DNA of 64,000 nt from contig NZ_VTOL01000003.1 of NCBI RefSeq assembly GCF_009801115.1, positions 372,001 through 436,000 of the forward strand, given 5' to 3'. The notes beneath the pieces are model-generated. The model was given only the letters and a program-made list of their open reading frames with translations, made no database searches and was not told the origin of the DNA. Positions 51,365-59,727 of this stretch are shown here, in pieces; position 1 is the stretch's first letter, and each line of letters opens with the position of its first letter. The translations under genes were made by a program, and so were the position numbers. Source of the stretch: Dyadobacter sp. 3J3. GTDB taxonomy: Bacteria > Bacteroidota > Bacteroidia > Cytophagales > Spirosomataceae.

Positions 51365-53065
51365 TTAAGGTACCGTTATGCTTTGTAAAATGCCACCGGT
51401 AACTTCATTTCCATTCACTTTTACCACACCCAAATCATAGGATCCGGGAAGCAGCGAGGTCATTGGTACTTCCACATTGGAACCATTAAAATACTGCCTG
51501 AATATGTTTTTTCCGGTATATTTATTCTGTTCCAGTTTAAACAGATACACTTGCTCTTTATTTTTCACAAAGGCATACTGTCCCGTATTTGAACTTAATT
51601 TGGCAGTAGAATCCTGAATCAGGATTTTCCCATCCAACATTTTGGCCGACACATCAAAATTGGCCGGAACGGGTGTTTGTATCTTTTTAATCTCGGCCGC
51701 CAAGTGGTCTGGCCCTGTCGGATACTTGTAAATATCCATTGCTACCATTTCTTTCATCAAAATATCAACGTATTTGGCAGCCCCGGAAAATGGTACATGC
51801 CCGAGTCCATATCCGTTAAATTCCTGATTATATCCATTTACAGAAAGATATTTCTTCCGTTCCTGAATGACGGGCAAATAGCTGTAAATGGAGAAACACC
51901 AGATCAAAAGACTTAGAAATATAGCAAGCTGAAACCCTCTTTCCTGCAAATTGATTTTGACCGTTGATGAAATAAATGACAGATAAGCAATTATCAGGAA
52001 CAGGGCTGGATACATTTTGTAATTACTTACGATCATTACAAAAAAACCAAATCGAGGCCTCAACAACCCGATAACCAGCGCATTCATCAGCAAAAAGACA
52101 AGTATTCCCAAAAGGAATTCCTGAAACGATTTACGCCCAATTTCATGCACAGAAAACGAGTTCACAAATTCAGGTAATTTTTGCGCGTTGTTGAAAGTCT
52201 TTTTAAACCATGATAACACAAGCGTCAAAAGCCAGATTCCAATCCATACCATCATAGCCAGCCCCATAATGACGGGAAGAACGGATCTGGTCACAATTGT
52301 TTTTTCAGGAAAAAAGTCGAACAAACCGCCCAGAAAAGCAAAAAATCCTAGAAAAGATAGATGTGGATATTGTTTAAAATAGGCGATACTGGATTCATTT
52401 CCCTGGGTTGTTAACCCGAAAAAATAAAATCCAATGGCAGCGGCGCCGGTAATGCACCAAATTCCGAGTAGTTTATAATTAGATCTCAATATCAAAATCA
52501 CGGCTCCGGAAACCCAAACAAAAATACCATTGCTCATAGAATAGGTTGCACAGACCGCGGCAAAAAGCGCCCAGCCGAAACGATTCCTGGCCAGCAATAA
52601 CATCGAAAGACTTACAAAGAAAATGACTGGCTGATGCTGAAGACTACAAATCGCCCAAAGAAAAACCAGATGATATTGAAGCTGAAATAATAAAAACGGA
52701 ACCGGTAGAAAATACCACCATTTTAATTTACTGTCTTTGAAAGAAGTCCAGAAAAGGAACAAAGTCCCGAGTGTAAAACAAGCTCCGGCAATGTGAAGGA
52801 ATGTAAAATTAAGATGCCCGGTAATGCCATAATAAAATAAAGTGACCAACTTCCCAATCACCATCCGGTGTTCGTTGTTTGGCTGAAAAAGCAGCCGCAA
52901 ATGGTCCGATAAAGTAGCACTGTTGATCCATTGACGAAGAAAATCCGGAAAAGGATCAAAATCATCGTACCATGGTACATTTACAGAATTATTTAGAATG
53001 ACAAATACCCAAAAAACAATAGGTATTGCTACTAAACCGGCAAGTATTAATTTGTTTTTATTCAC
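51365..53065 (-). CDS. Large multi-pass membrane protein, GT-C glycosyltransferase-like
   Basis: A 566-residue protein with about 10 membrane helices and an extra-cytoplasmic C-terminal beta domain of some 130 residues. Near the first helix it has VPWYDDFDPFPDFLRQW; acidic pairs in the first outer loop are typical of GT-C enzymes using polyprenyl-phosphate sugars. No named family was recognised. Its ATG overlaps the stop of the preceding gene (53062-53065), so the two are translationally coupled. Role inferred from topology and from the GtrB-like neighbour. Confidence 0.72.
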   Translation of the reverse strand: MNKNKLILAGLVAIPIVFWVFVILNNSVNVPWYDDFDPFPDFLRQWINSATLSDHLRLLFQPNNEHRMVIGKLVTLFYYGITGHLNFTFLHIAGACFTLGTLFLFWTSFKDSKLKWWYFLPVPFLLFQLQYHLVFLWAICSLQHQPVIFFVSLSMLLLARNRFGWALFAAVCATYSMSNGIFVWVSGAVILILRSNYKLLGIWCITGAAAIGFYFFGLTTQGNESSIAYFKQYPHLSFLGFFAFLGGLFDFFPEKTIVTRSVLPVIMGLAMMVWIGIWLLTLVLSWFKKTFNNAQKLPEFVNSFSVHEIGRKSFQEFLLGILVFLLMNALVIGLLRPRFGFFVMIVSNYKMYPALFLIIAYLSFISSTVKINLQERGFQLAIFLSLLIWCFSIYSYLPVIQERKKYLSVNGYNQEFNGYGLGHVPFSGAAKYVDILMKEMVAMDIYKYPTGPDHLAAEIKKIQTPVPANFDVSAKMLDGKILIQDSTAKLSSNTGQYAFVKNKEQVYLFKLEQNKYTGKNIFRQYFNGSNVEVPMTSLLPGSYDLGVVKVNGNEVTGGILQSITVP

Positions 53066-54489
53066 TTTGTTTCAATCATAATGATAGCCTCTTTTCCGAA
53101 ATAACCTGCCATGCATTTATTCCACCAATGATCTCTATTTGTGGAGATATCGTCAAAATAAAGAGACATTGGCCTGGTTTTGATTGGAGGCAAATAGACG
53201 ATCCGCGTTTTTGAATTTTGGATCAAAGCATATCGCTCATCCGTTTCTCTGCTGAATGCAGCCGCTTTTCCTCTTAATAAATCAGAATAAATCATTTTCA
53301 CATTCGCGCTTCGGAAGAAAGAAAAAGCAATGGAAATGACCAGGAGCGAATAAAGCACGCCATAACGCAAAAACGATAACGGGAAATTCGGTGTATACCG
53401 TTTATGGAAATAATGGAAAATTACCCCGATCACATAAAACCACCCGATCAGGAAAAACAGATAAACACAGTTCACTGCACGTAATGAAGGCTCAATTCCT
53501 ATTCCATAATACGAAGGGAATATCTGACCTGCCAACACACCAATATAAAGCAAAATGGCAAACCATACCGGCATCGAAAAGTAATTGCGCGCACCGACCG
53601 ATATTTTGGAAAGCACAATGACCCAGGCCAGAGAAAAGATAAGTAATGGTGTTTTAAATATCCACGGGAAACTTAAAATCGCCAGTTGCTTAAAAGATGA
53701 AATGATTGAAAAGCCGATATTTCTGCTCATTGGATTGCCATCCAGGCGAGCCGAATTTCCGGGAGCAGACAGGAAAATATAAACGGACAAAACTCCAATA
53801 ATCAGCATACTGATCATTAAGCTATCCACTTTTTTGTGAAAAACAAGACGGTAAAACCATAATGCACCCAATAGCATTACAAGAATAACCAGATTGGTTT
53901 CACTACATCCGATAATTGCGAAAACCATCAGATTGGCTAAAATAGCCAATAAAGTTTTCCTGGTATCCTGACGATACCAGTCCAGTACAACGGCAACCCA
54001 TAATAAAGTGAGAATATTTGGAACCGTATAGGTAACAAATGCAGCCATCCAGTAGAAACCTTCAACGATACTGGCCATTTTGAGTATATACAGAAAGAAG
54101 ACAACACCGGCAAAACCAAGATGCGCTGCCCGCGATAAAGTGGGCGTAAGATGACGGAATAAATTGTAAAAGGCGAACAACATAGCCATAAACAAAACCA
54201 CCGGAATCACCTTAAATCCAGTTATGGAATGAAATAACAGCGGATTGGAATGATTCAGCAAAATACCAAAATAACGTCCTGTCCATCCTGAATAATAAAA
54301 ATTCATCGCTTCCCACCAGCTGTATTTGAAAACCGTATCGATATAACAGTAATCGTCGGCAGGAGATGGATGGTTAAAATAAGACAATGCCAGCAAGGGT
54401 AAAAGCACGCTCAAAACTAGAAGCATGTTAATCAAATTGCCAACGGTCCGGTATTTCTTATAAAATCTATTCATTAACTGTTTTTTCAA
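53062..54489 (-). CDS. DUF6056-like multi-pass membrane protein
   Basis: A 475-residue integral membrane protein with about 10-11 helices. The first outer loop contains HPSPADDYCYIDTVFKYSWWEA, with the acidic ADDY motif expected at a GT-C active site; this resembles the DUF6056 group. Its start overlaps the end of the GT2 gene upstream by 23 bp and its end overlaps the next gene by 4 bp. Probably the outer-face transferase partnered with the GtrB-like protein encoded before it; acceptor unknown. Confidence 0.75.
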   Translation of the reverse strand: MKKQLMNRFYKKYRTVGNLINMLLVLSVLLPLLALSYFNHPSPADDYCYIDTVFKYSWWEAMNFYYSGWTGRYFGILLNHSNPLLFHSITGFKVIPVVLFMAMLFAFYNLFRHLTPTLSRAAHLGFAGVVFFLYILKMASIVEGFYWMAAFVTYTVPNILTLLWVAVVLDWYRQDTRKTLLAILANLMVFAIIGCSETNLVILVMLLGALWFYRLVFHKKVDSLMISMLIIGVLSVYIFLSAPGNSARLDGNPMSRNIGFSIISSFKQLAILSFPWIFKTPLLIFSLAWVIVLSKISVGARNYFSMPVWFAILLYIGVLAGQIFPSYYGIGIEPSLRAVNCVYLFFLIGWFYVIGVIFHYFHKRYTPNFPLSFLRYGVLYSLLVISIAFSFFRSANVKMIYSDLLRGKAAAFSRETDERYALIQNSKTRIVYLPPIKTRPMSLYFDDISTNRDHWWNKCMAGYFGKEAIIMIETK

Positions 54490-55417
54490 TAATGTAGCGT
54501 GGACGACCTTTTACTTCTTCATATATTTTGCCGATGTATTCGCCGATCAATCCCAGCGCCATCATATTGGAACCGCTGAAAAAAGTAAGCGGTAGCATCG
54601 TCGAAGTCCAGCCCGGAACGGTATGACCGATGATATAGGAAAAGAAAATATAAGCCACAATGACCATGGCGACCATAAAATTAAAAACACCGAAGTAAAG
54701 TACGAGCCGCATGGGAAAGGTAGAAAATGAAGTGATACCATTCCAGGCAAAAAGCAACATTTTACTTAACGGATATTTAGTCTCGCCGGCAGCGCGTTCC
54801 AGACGGTTGTAAACCACCTTGTCATTTCTGAAACCGATCAGTGGAACAATGCCGCGAAGGAACATATTAATTTCCTTAAAGTTGCCCAGCTCCTGAAGAA
54901 CCCGACGATCCATCAAACGGAAATCAGCGTGGTTGAAAACAACAGGGACACCCATTTTCTGCATCACTACATAAAAACTTTCGGCTGAAAAGCGCTTGAA
55001 CCAGCTATCAGAACTTCTGTCACCGCGTACACCGTACACAACCATAGCGCCTTCCCGGTGTTTTTCAATCATGGAAGTTATGGCATTAATGTCATCTTGT
55101 AAATCTGCGTCGATGGTAATGAAGCAGTCAAAATCGTCAATATATTTTTCCAAACCGGCCATGATAGCACTTTGATGGCCAAAATTCCGGGAAAGTTTGA
55201 CACCGATAATGGTATCATCCTGATGGCACAATTCTTCAATAATATCCCAGGTTTTATCCCGGCTGCCATCGTTCACAAAACAGATTTTGCTGTCTGCAGC
55301 AATTAGTCCCCGTTCCTTAATACCAGCGTAATAAGCTTTCAGCGTTGAATAGGTAAGATTCAAAATCGCCTCCTCATTGTAACATGGTACTACTAAAAGT
55401 AAACGGGATAAATTCAT
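54467..55417 (-). CDS. GtrB-like family 2 glycosyltransferase, polyprenyl-phosphate type
   Basis: Second GtrB-like enzyme of the operon and its first gene. The GT-A core has VPCYNEEAIL, ICFVNDGSRDKT and TIDADLQDD near residue 95, then HADFRLMDRRVL. Two C-terminal membrane helices (about 228-258 and 267-292) are followed by a short basic tail. It differs in sequence from the GT2 at 50346-51290 despite the same architecture, which points to two different sugars or acceptors. A TAnnTTTG-like element lies at 55440-55447, leaving a leader of about 15 nt. Confidence 0.92.
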   Translation of the reverse strand: MNLSRLLLVVPCYNEEAILNLTYSTLKAYYAGIKERGLIAADSKICFVNDGSRDKTWDIIEELCHQDDTIIGVKLSRNFGHQSAIMAGLEKYIDDFDCFITIDADLQDDINAITSMIEKHREGAMVVYGVRGDRSSDSWFKRFSAESFYVVMQKMGVPVVFNHADFRLMDRRVLQELGNFKEINMFLRGIVPLIGFRNDKVVYNRLERAAGETKYPLSKMLLFAWNGITSFSTFPMRLVLYFGVFNFMVAMVIVAYIFFSYIIGHTVPGWTSTMLPLTFFSGSNMMALGLIGEYIGKIYEEVKGRPRYIIEKTVNE

Positions 55418-55439
55418 GTGTTTAAATTTGTTGATGGGA

Positions 55440-55447
55440 CAAAAATA
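55440..55447 (-). promoter_or_regulatory. Candidate -7 element of the envelope glycan operon
   Basis: The minus strand reads TATTTTTG (TAnnTTTG), 22 bp before the ATG at 55417. No clear TTTG -33 element 19 bp upstream. Confidence 0.35.
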
Positions 55448-55462
55448 GTAGTAATATGTTAA

Positions 55463-56371
55463 TTAAGTAGTTTTTGTCCTTTTTTGAAAAGTTTTGCCGT
55501 TCAATATGGGGTACAAAAGTACTGCGAGCAGGATTAAAATTGTTCCCATGTAAAAGCCCTGCGTCATTCTTTCCTTTTCTCCGAAATAGAAAAAAGCAAG
55601 TGCAATTCCATAAACCGGTTCCAGGTTGATGGTCAGATTAATAAGGTAAGCCGAAAACTGTTTCATGAGCTGCGTAGCCATTGTACTCGCATAAACCGTG
55701 CATATCCACGCAAGAAATAAAATCCAGATCCAGTCCTGTCCTTTTGGCCAAACCGGCATATTATTTGTCCAACCCTGCGATTCTGCAATAATCAGAAACA
55801 ATAAAGAAAATAAACTGGCTCCAACCATTTCATAAAAAGTGATTGTAAAAGCATCAATTCTTTGAACTAATCGACTGTTTGCAACCGTGAACATAGCTGC
55901 CAGTAACGCCGATGCCAGTGCCAGCCCCAATCCTAACGCATGATCAAACTCAAACCGAAAAACAACATACAAACCTGCAAAAGCCAAAATCCCCAGACCA
56001 ACTTCCAGCGGTTTTACAGGACGACGGTTAACCAAAGGTTCAATTAAACTGGTCCAGAGCGAAGTTGTAGCCATTCCGGCCAAGCAAACTGATGCCGTAG
56101 AAACCCGTGCAGCGGCGAAGAAAAGTATCCAGTGCGATGATAAAATGCATCCTACAAAAAACATTCTGCGAAGATCTGCTCCTGTCACATCAAACTTCTT
56201 TTTTTTAACAAGCATAACAACAGCCAAACCCAGACCCGCCAAAAAGGTTCTGTAAAAAACCAGCGCTATGGGAGATACGGAAACCATCAGGCCGACGATG
56301 GCTGTAAAACCCCAGATCAGCACCAAAAAATGCAGATGCAAATACGACCTGAACGTTGTGGATGTGAACAT
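55463..56371 (-). CDS. EamA/DMT superfamily transporter
   Basis: Inner-membrane metabolite transporter with ten helices in two EamA repeats (about 10-140 and 150-290); substrate unknown. The start is taken at the ATG at 56371 (MFTSTTFRSYLHLH), because the longer frame to 56446 runs back into the coding sequence of the preceding permease gene and adds a Cys-rich stretch unlike the family. With this start it begins 5 bp after the permease stop. The repeats show FYRTFLAGLGLAVV and NLTINLEPVYGIALAFFYFGE, a common DMT ending. Length 302. Confidence 0.87.
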   Translation of the reverse strand: MFTSTTFRSYLHLHFLVLIWGFTAIVGLMVSVSPIALVFYRTFLAGLGLAVVMLVKKKKFDVTGADLRRMFFVGCILSSHWILFFAAARVSTASVCLAGMATTSLWTSLIEPLVNRRPVKPLEVGLGILAFAGLYVVFRFEFDHALGLGLALASALLAAMFTVANSRLVQRIDAFTITFYEMVGASLFSLLFLIIAESQGWTNNMPVWPKGQDWIWILFLAWICTVYASTMATQLMKQFSAYLINLTINLEPVYGIALAFFYFGEKERMTQGFYMGTILILLAVLLYPILNGKTFQKRTKTT

Positions 56372-56375
56372 AAAG

Positions 56376-57458
56376 TTATCTTGGTAATGTTTTATAAAGC
56401 AGCAATCCAATGAAGGAAAACACAATATTAGGCAGCCAAACCGCAAATAATGTACTTACCGTTCCGGCCTCTGCAACTCCTTTTGATAACAGGAAAAAGA
56501 GGATATAAATAAACGCCAGCATAAACCCGAGTGCAATTTGCCAGCCCACACCACGTCTACTTTTACGGGCAGAAACGATTACACCAATGGAAGTAAGAAT
56601 TAAAATGGCAAAAGGCTGGGTAAAACGGACATATTTTTCAATAAGATAAACTTCCAGCCCATCCGCTCCCCTGCTTCGAAGTAATTCAATATAGTTATTT
56701 AATTCCGGCAGTGTGAAGGTTTCGTAAAGATTAAAATCACTCTCAAAGTCCTTTGGAGAAAGATTTATCGTCGTATCCATATCCTTGGGATAGCTCAGCT
56801 TTTCACTCAGACTGTCAATAGTTCTCACCTGAATGTTCTGGAGCTGCCATTTTTGACTTTTTTGCTGCCATACAATCTTATCAGCGGAAAGTTTCTGAAG
56901 AAGTTTATTCCCTTTGATCGTTTCCATCGTAAATTTATTGCCAGTCTTGGTCGCGTTATTATAACTTTCCAGATAGGCATATACATCGGGGGCAATTGTT
57001 ATATGGACATTGCGTCCACTAAAAGTAAACTCATTTTTGACATAGGTTTTTTCAAACGTATTCCTGATCTTATTCGCTTTTGGTAAAATCCAGCCCACCT
57101 GCACAAATGTAACAGCGCCAAGTACAGCAGCACCGACCAGATACGGAAATAAAATTCTCCCAAAACTGATTCCACTGCTTAGCATAGCCACAATTTCTGT
57201 CCGTGCCGCAATTCTGGATGTGAAGAAAACCGTGGCAATAAAAACCATCAGCGGACTGATGTAATTAATCCAGTAAGGAATCAGATTGAGGTAATAATCA
57301 ACCAGGATTTCATTAATTGGCGCTTTCTTTTCAAGAAAATCGTCCACCTTTTCTGTATAATCGATCATACAAATGATCAGTACGATCACAAAGGCTACGA
57401 AAAAATAAGTAATCAGGAAATTCTTGATCAGATAACGATCTAATATTTTCAATCTCAT
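56376..57458 (-). CDS. LptF/LptG family permease
   Basis: Inner-membrane subunit of the LPS export machine, which with LptB and LptC drives lipopolysaccharide to the outer membrane. Three N-terminal helices (about 12-35, 55-80, 100-120), a large periplasmic beta-jellyroll domain (about 130-265) and three C-terminal helices (about 275-355) match the YjgP/YjgQ family. The start LKILDRYLIKNFLITYFFV is typical. Length 360. It lies 13 bp after the DtxR-type regulator gene and 5 bp before the EamA gene. Whether it is LptF or LptG cannot be told from sequence alone. Confidence 0.92.
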   Translation of the reverse strand: MRLKILDRYLIKNFLITYFFVAFVIVLIICMIDYTEKVDDFLEKKAPINEILVDYYLNLIPYWINYISPLMVFIATVFFTSRIAARTEIVAMLSSGISFGRILFPYLVGAAVLGAVTFVQVGWILPKANKIRNTFEKTYVKNEFTFSGRNVHITIAPDVYAYLESYNNATKTGNKFTMETIKGNKLLQKLSADKIVWQQKSQKWQLQNIQVRTIDSLSEKLSYPKDMDTTINLSPKDFESDFNLYETFTLPELNNYIELLRSRGADGLEVYLIEKYVRFTQPFAILILTSIGVIVSARKSRRGVGWQIALGFMLAFIYILFFLLSKGVAEAGTVSTLFAVWLPNIVFSFIGLLLYKTLPR

Positions 57459-57471
57459 GGCTGGGAAAGTC

Positions 57472-58134
57472 TCATCGGCGTTGTACTAATAAATTTTTAG
57501 AAACCTCAAGACTTATAAATAACGTTTGTTTATCCTCAATCTGTACAGATGCCGATTTATCATATTCATTAATTTCCTTTATTTCCAAAGTACATCCAAG
57601 CGTAATCCCGGCTCTGTCCAGATGCTGTAAAAACGAAGGCGCGTGATCCAGAACGCCCATCATCCGTACTTTTTCTCCGATTTCAACATCGGTTAAAATC
57701 AGATAATCGGGCTCGGTAAGATTTCCTTTTGCATCCGGAATCGGGTCGCCGTGCGGATCAAAACGGGGATGTCCCAGAAATGAATCCAGACGTTCTACCA
57801 GATGATCCGATGGAATATGTTCAAGCTCTTCGGCAATATCATGTACCTCATCCCAGCCAAAACCAAGTTTTTCGACCAAAAACACTTCCCAAAGGCGATG
57901 TTTACGAATTACATTGATTGCAACTTTTTCACCGGATTCGGTCAGTCTTACTCCCTGATACTTTTTGTAATGTATCAATCCTTTCTCTGCAAGCTTGCGC
58001 AGCATATCTGTAACGGACGCAGCACGTGTGGAAGTACTTTCTGCCAAAGCATTGGTACTTACCTCAAGCCCTTCACGCCCGGAAAGAGCATGAATAATTT
58101 TCAAATAATTTTCTTCTGTGAACGAGTTCTGCAT
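57472..58134 (-). CDS. mntR: DtxR/MntR family metal-dependent transcriptional regulator
   Basis: Metal-sensing repressor, probably of the divergent Nramp gene. An N-terminal winged helix (about 1-70; NALAESTSTRAASVTDMLRKLAEKGLIHY) is followed by the metal-binding and dimerisation domain (about 72-145; HRLWEVFLVEKLG, HDIAEELEHI) and a C-terminal FeoA/SH3-like domain (about 155-220). I use the ATG at 58134 (MQNSFTEENYL), since a promoter-like TACTTTTG lies at 58167-58174 and would start within a few bases of the longer frame at 58158. The symbol is given by context with mntH; iron sensing is possible. Confidence 0.87.
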   Translation of the reverse strand: MQNSFTEENYLKIIHALSGREGLEVSTNALAESTSTRAASVTDMLRKLAEKGLIHYKKYQGVRLTESGEKVAINVIRKHRLWEVFLVEKLGFGWDEVHDIAEELEHIPSDHLVERLDSFLGHPRFDPHGDPIPDAKGNLTEPDYLILTDVEIGEKVRMMGVLDHAPSFLQHLDRAGITLGCTLEIKEINEYDKSASVQIEDKQTLFISLEVSKNLLVQRR

Positions 58135-58166
58135 CGTATGTTTATCCCAAAACCTCAATATGTCAG

Positions 58167-58174
58167 CAAAAGTA
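58167..58174 (-). promoter_or_regulatory. -7 promoter element of the DtxR-type regulator operon
   Basis: The minus strand reads TACTTTTG (TAnnTTTG). Transcription would start near 58160, about 26 nt before the chosen ATG at 58134. No clear -33 match. Confidence 0.45.
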
Positions 58175-58200
58175 CAATTTACTAATCGGATTTAAAAAAA

Positions 58201-58216
58201 TTTAGATTAACCTAAA
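58201..58216. promoter_or_regulatory. MntR/DtxR-type operator palindrome
   Basis: TTTAGATTAACCTAAA is a near-perfect 16-bp inverted repeat with the TTAG..CTAA arms typical of DtxR/MntR-family boxes. It lies between the -7 elements of the divergent regulator (58167-58174) and transporter (58237-58244) genes, at the edge of the transporter's expected -33 region, where bound repressor would block transcription. Confidence 0.65.
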
Positions 58217-58236
58217 AATTGATTTAAAGATTTCCT

Positions 58237-58244
58237 TACCTTTG
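58237..58244 (+). promoter_or_regulatory. -7 promoter element of the Nramp transporter gene
   Basis: TACCTTTG matches TAnnTTTG. The start of transcription would fall near 58250, about 35 nt before the ATG at 58285. The upstream TTG at 58219 is closer than the usual 19 bp. Confidence 0.5.
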
Positions 58245-58284
58245 TTTTCAATAAACCAAATTGTTTATTTTAGACATTCGAAAA

Positions 58285-59634
58285 ATGTTTGACAATTTAA
58301 CTACCAGGGATTCATTGCTTAAAAACATCACAGACGATACCAATAAACTTGCTTCGTTGTCGGAAGTTCACGCTTCAATAAATATTCCGGAAGGCGCTGG
58401 CTTTTGGAAAAAACTGCTCGCTTTTACGGGCCCGGGGCTCATGGTGGCCGTTGGATATATCGATCCTGGCAACTGGGCAACGGATATCGAAGGCGGTTCA
58501 CGCTTTGGTTATACCTTACTTACGGTTATTCTGGTTTCCAATTTATTTGCCATGTTGTTACAACATCTGGCTTTAAAGCTGGGTATTGCATCAGGCCGGG
58601 ATCTGGCTCAGGCGTGCCGGGATTATTATTCCAAACCGGTTTCTTTTGTACTTTGGATTTTATCGGAGATAGCCATTGCAGCAACCGATCTTGCGGAAGT
58701 GATAGGATCTGCCATTGCATTAAATTTATTATTTGGCCTTCCCCTGACAGTCGGCATTATTTTTACTTCACTGGATGTACTGCTTGTTTTATATTTCCAG
58801 CAAAAAGGGTTCAGAATTATTGAGAGTATTGTTGGTGCATTAATGGGAATCATTTTGCTGAGCTTTATGTATGAAATGATTGTTTCCCAACCATCGGTTT
58901 CCGGTATACTGGGTGGACTTCTTCCAAAAACAGAGATCATTACCAATCCGGGAATGCTTTATATCGCAATCGGAATTTTGGGAGCAACAGTGATGCCTCA
59001 TAATTTATACCTGCATTCCAGCATTGTACAAACAAGAAATTTCAAAAGAGACGAAGAAGGGAAAAAGATGGCAATTAAATTTGCTACCATCGATTCTACG
59101 ATTTCTCTGGGACTTGCATTTTTTATTAATGCTTCTATTTTAATCCTTGCTGCTGCTGCATTTCATCAAAATGGACATCGCGAAGTGGCCGATATCACAG
59201 ATGCTTATCATTTGCTTGACCCGTTACTTGGTGTAAGTATGGCCGGTATTTTCTTTGCTTTGGCACTGCTTGCATCCGGACAAAGTTCAACACTAACCGG
59301 TACATTGGCAGGACAAATTGTAATGGAAGGATTTTTAAATATTCGGCTGAAACCGTGGATACGCCGGTTGATTACAAGAGCCATTGCCATTATTCCCGCA
59401 TTAATCGTAACAACGCTTTATGGTGAAAAAGGCATGGCAGAATTGCTTGTTTTCAGTCAGGTTATTCTTTCCCTTCAGTTAAGTTTTGCTGTGGTGCCTT
59501 TGGTACTTTTTACTGCCAATCGGAAAATTATGGGCAATTTTGCCAATTCAGGAGGAATTACAATTCTTAGTTGGGTTGTGACACTAATCATCATTTTATT
59601 AAATGGTTATCTGCTATTCCGTACTCTTTTTTAA
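58285..59634 (+). CDS. mntH: Nramp family divalent metal transporter (Mn2+/Fe2+)
   Basis: Proton-coupled manganese/iron importer of the inner membrane. The metal-binding DPGN of helix 1 lies at residues 60-63 (VAVGYIDPGNWATDI) and the helix 6 motif in TVMPHNLYLHSSIVQTR; both are intact. About 11-12 helices. I start at the ATG at 58285 (MFDNLTTRD), not at the TTG at 58261, because the promoter-like element at 58237-58244 leaves a normal leader for the ATG. It is divergent from the DtxR-type regulator, with a palindrome of that family's type in between. Length 449 is normal. Confidence 0.92.
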   Translation: MFDNLTTRDSLLKNITDDTNKLASLSEVHASINIPEGAGFWKKLLAFTGPGLMVAVGYIDPGNWATDIEGGSRFGYTLLTVILVSNLFAMLLQHLALKLGIASGRDLAQACRDYYSKPVSFVLWILSEIAIAATDLAEVIGSAIALNLLFGLPLTVGIIFTSLDVLLVLYFQQKGFRIIESIVGALMGIILLSFMYEMIVSQPSVSGILGGLLPKTEIITNPGMLYIAIGILGATVMPHNLYLHSSIVQTRNFKRDEEGKKMAIKFATIDSTISLGLAFFINASILILAAAAFHQNGHREVADITDAYHLLDPLLGVSMAGIFFALALLASGQSSTLTGTLAGQIVMEGFLNIRLKPWIRRLITRAIAIIPALIVTTLYGEKGMAELLVFSQVILSLQLSFAVVPLVLFTANRKIMGNFANSGGITILSWVVTLIIILLNGYLLFRTLF

Positions 59635-59727
59635 ATGTACATAAGGACCAAGAAATTAAATTTTGGCTTACGAGTACCTTCTTTGCCTGCGGTTTCCTAA
59701 CTTTCGCCGTTTTTAGAGCAAAAATGA

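Noticed and set aside
55463-56446. Longer start for the EamA transporter at 56446
   Set aside because: The added 25 residues run back into the LptF/G coding end and are Cys-rich without a helix typical of the family; the ATG at 56371 is better placed.
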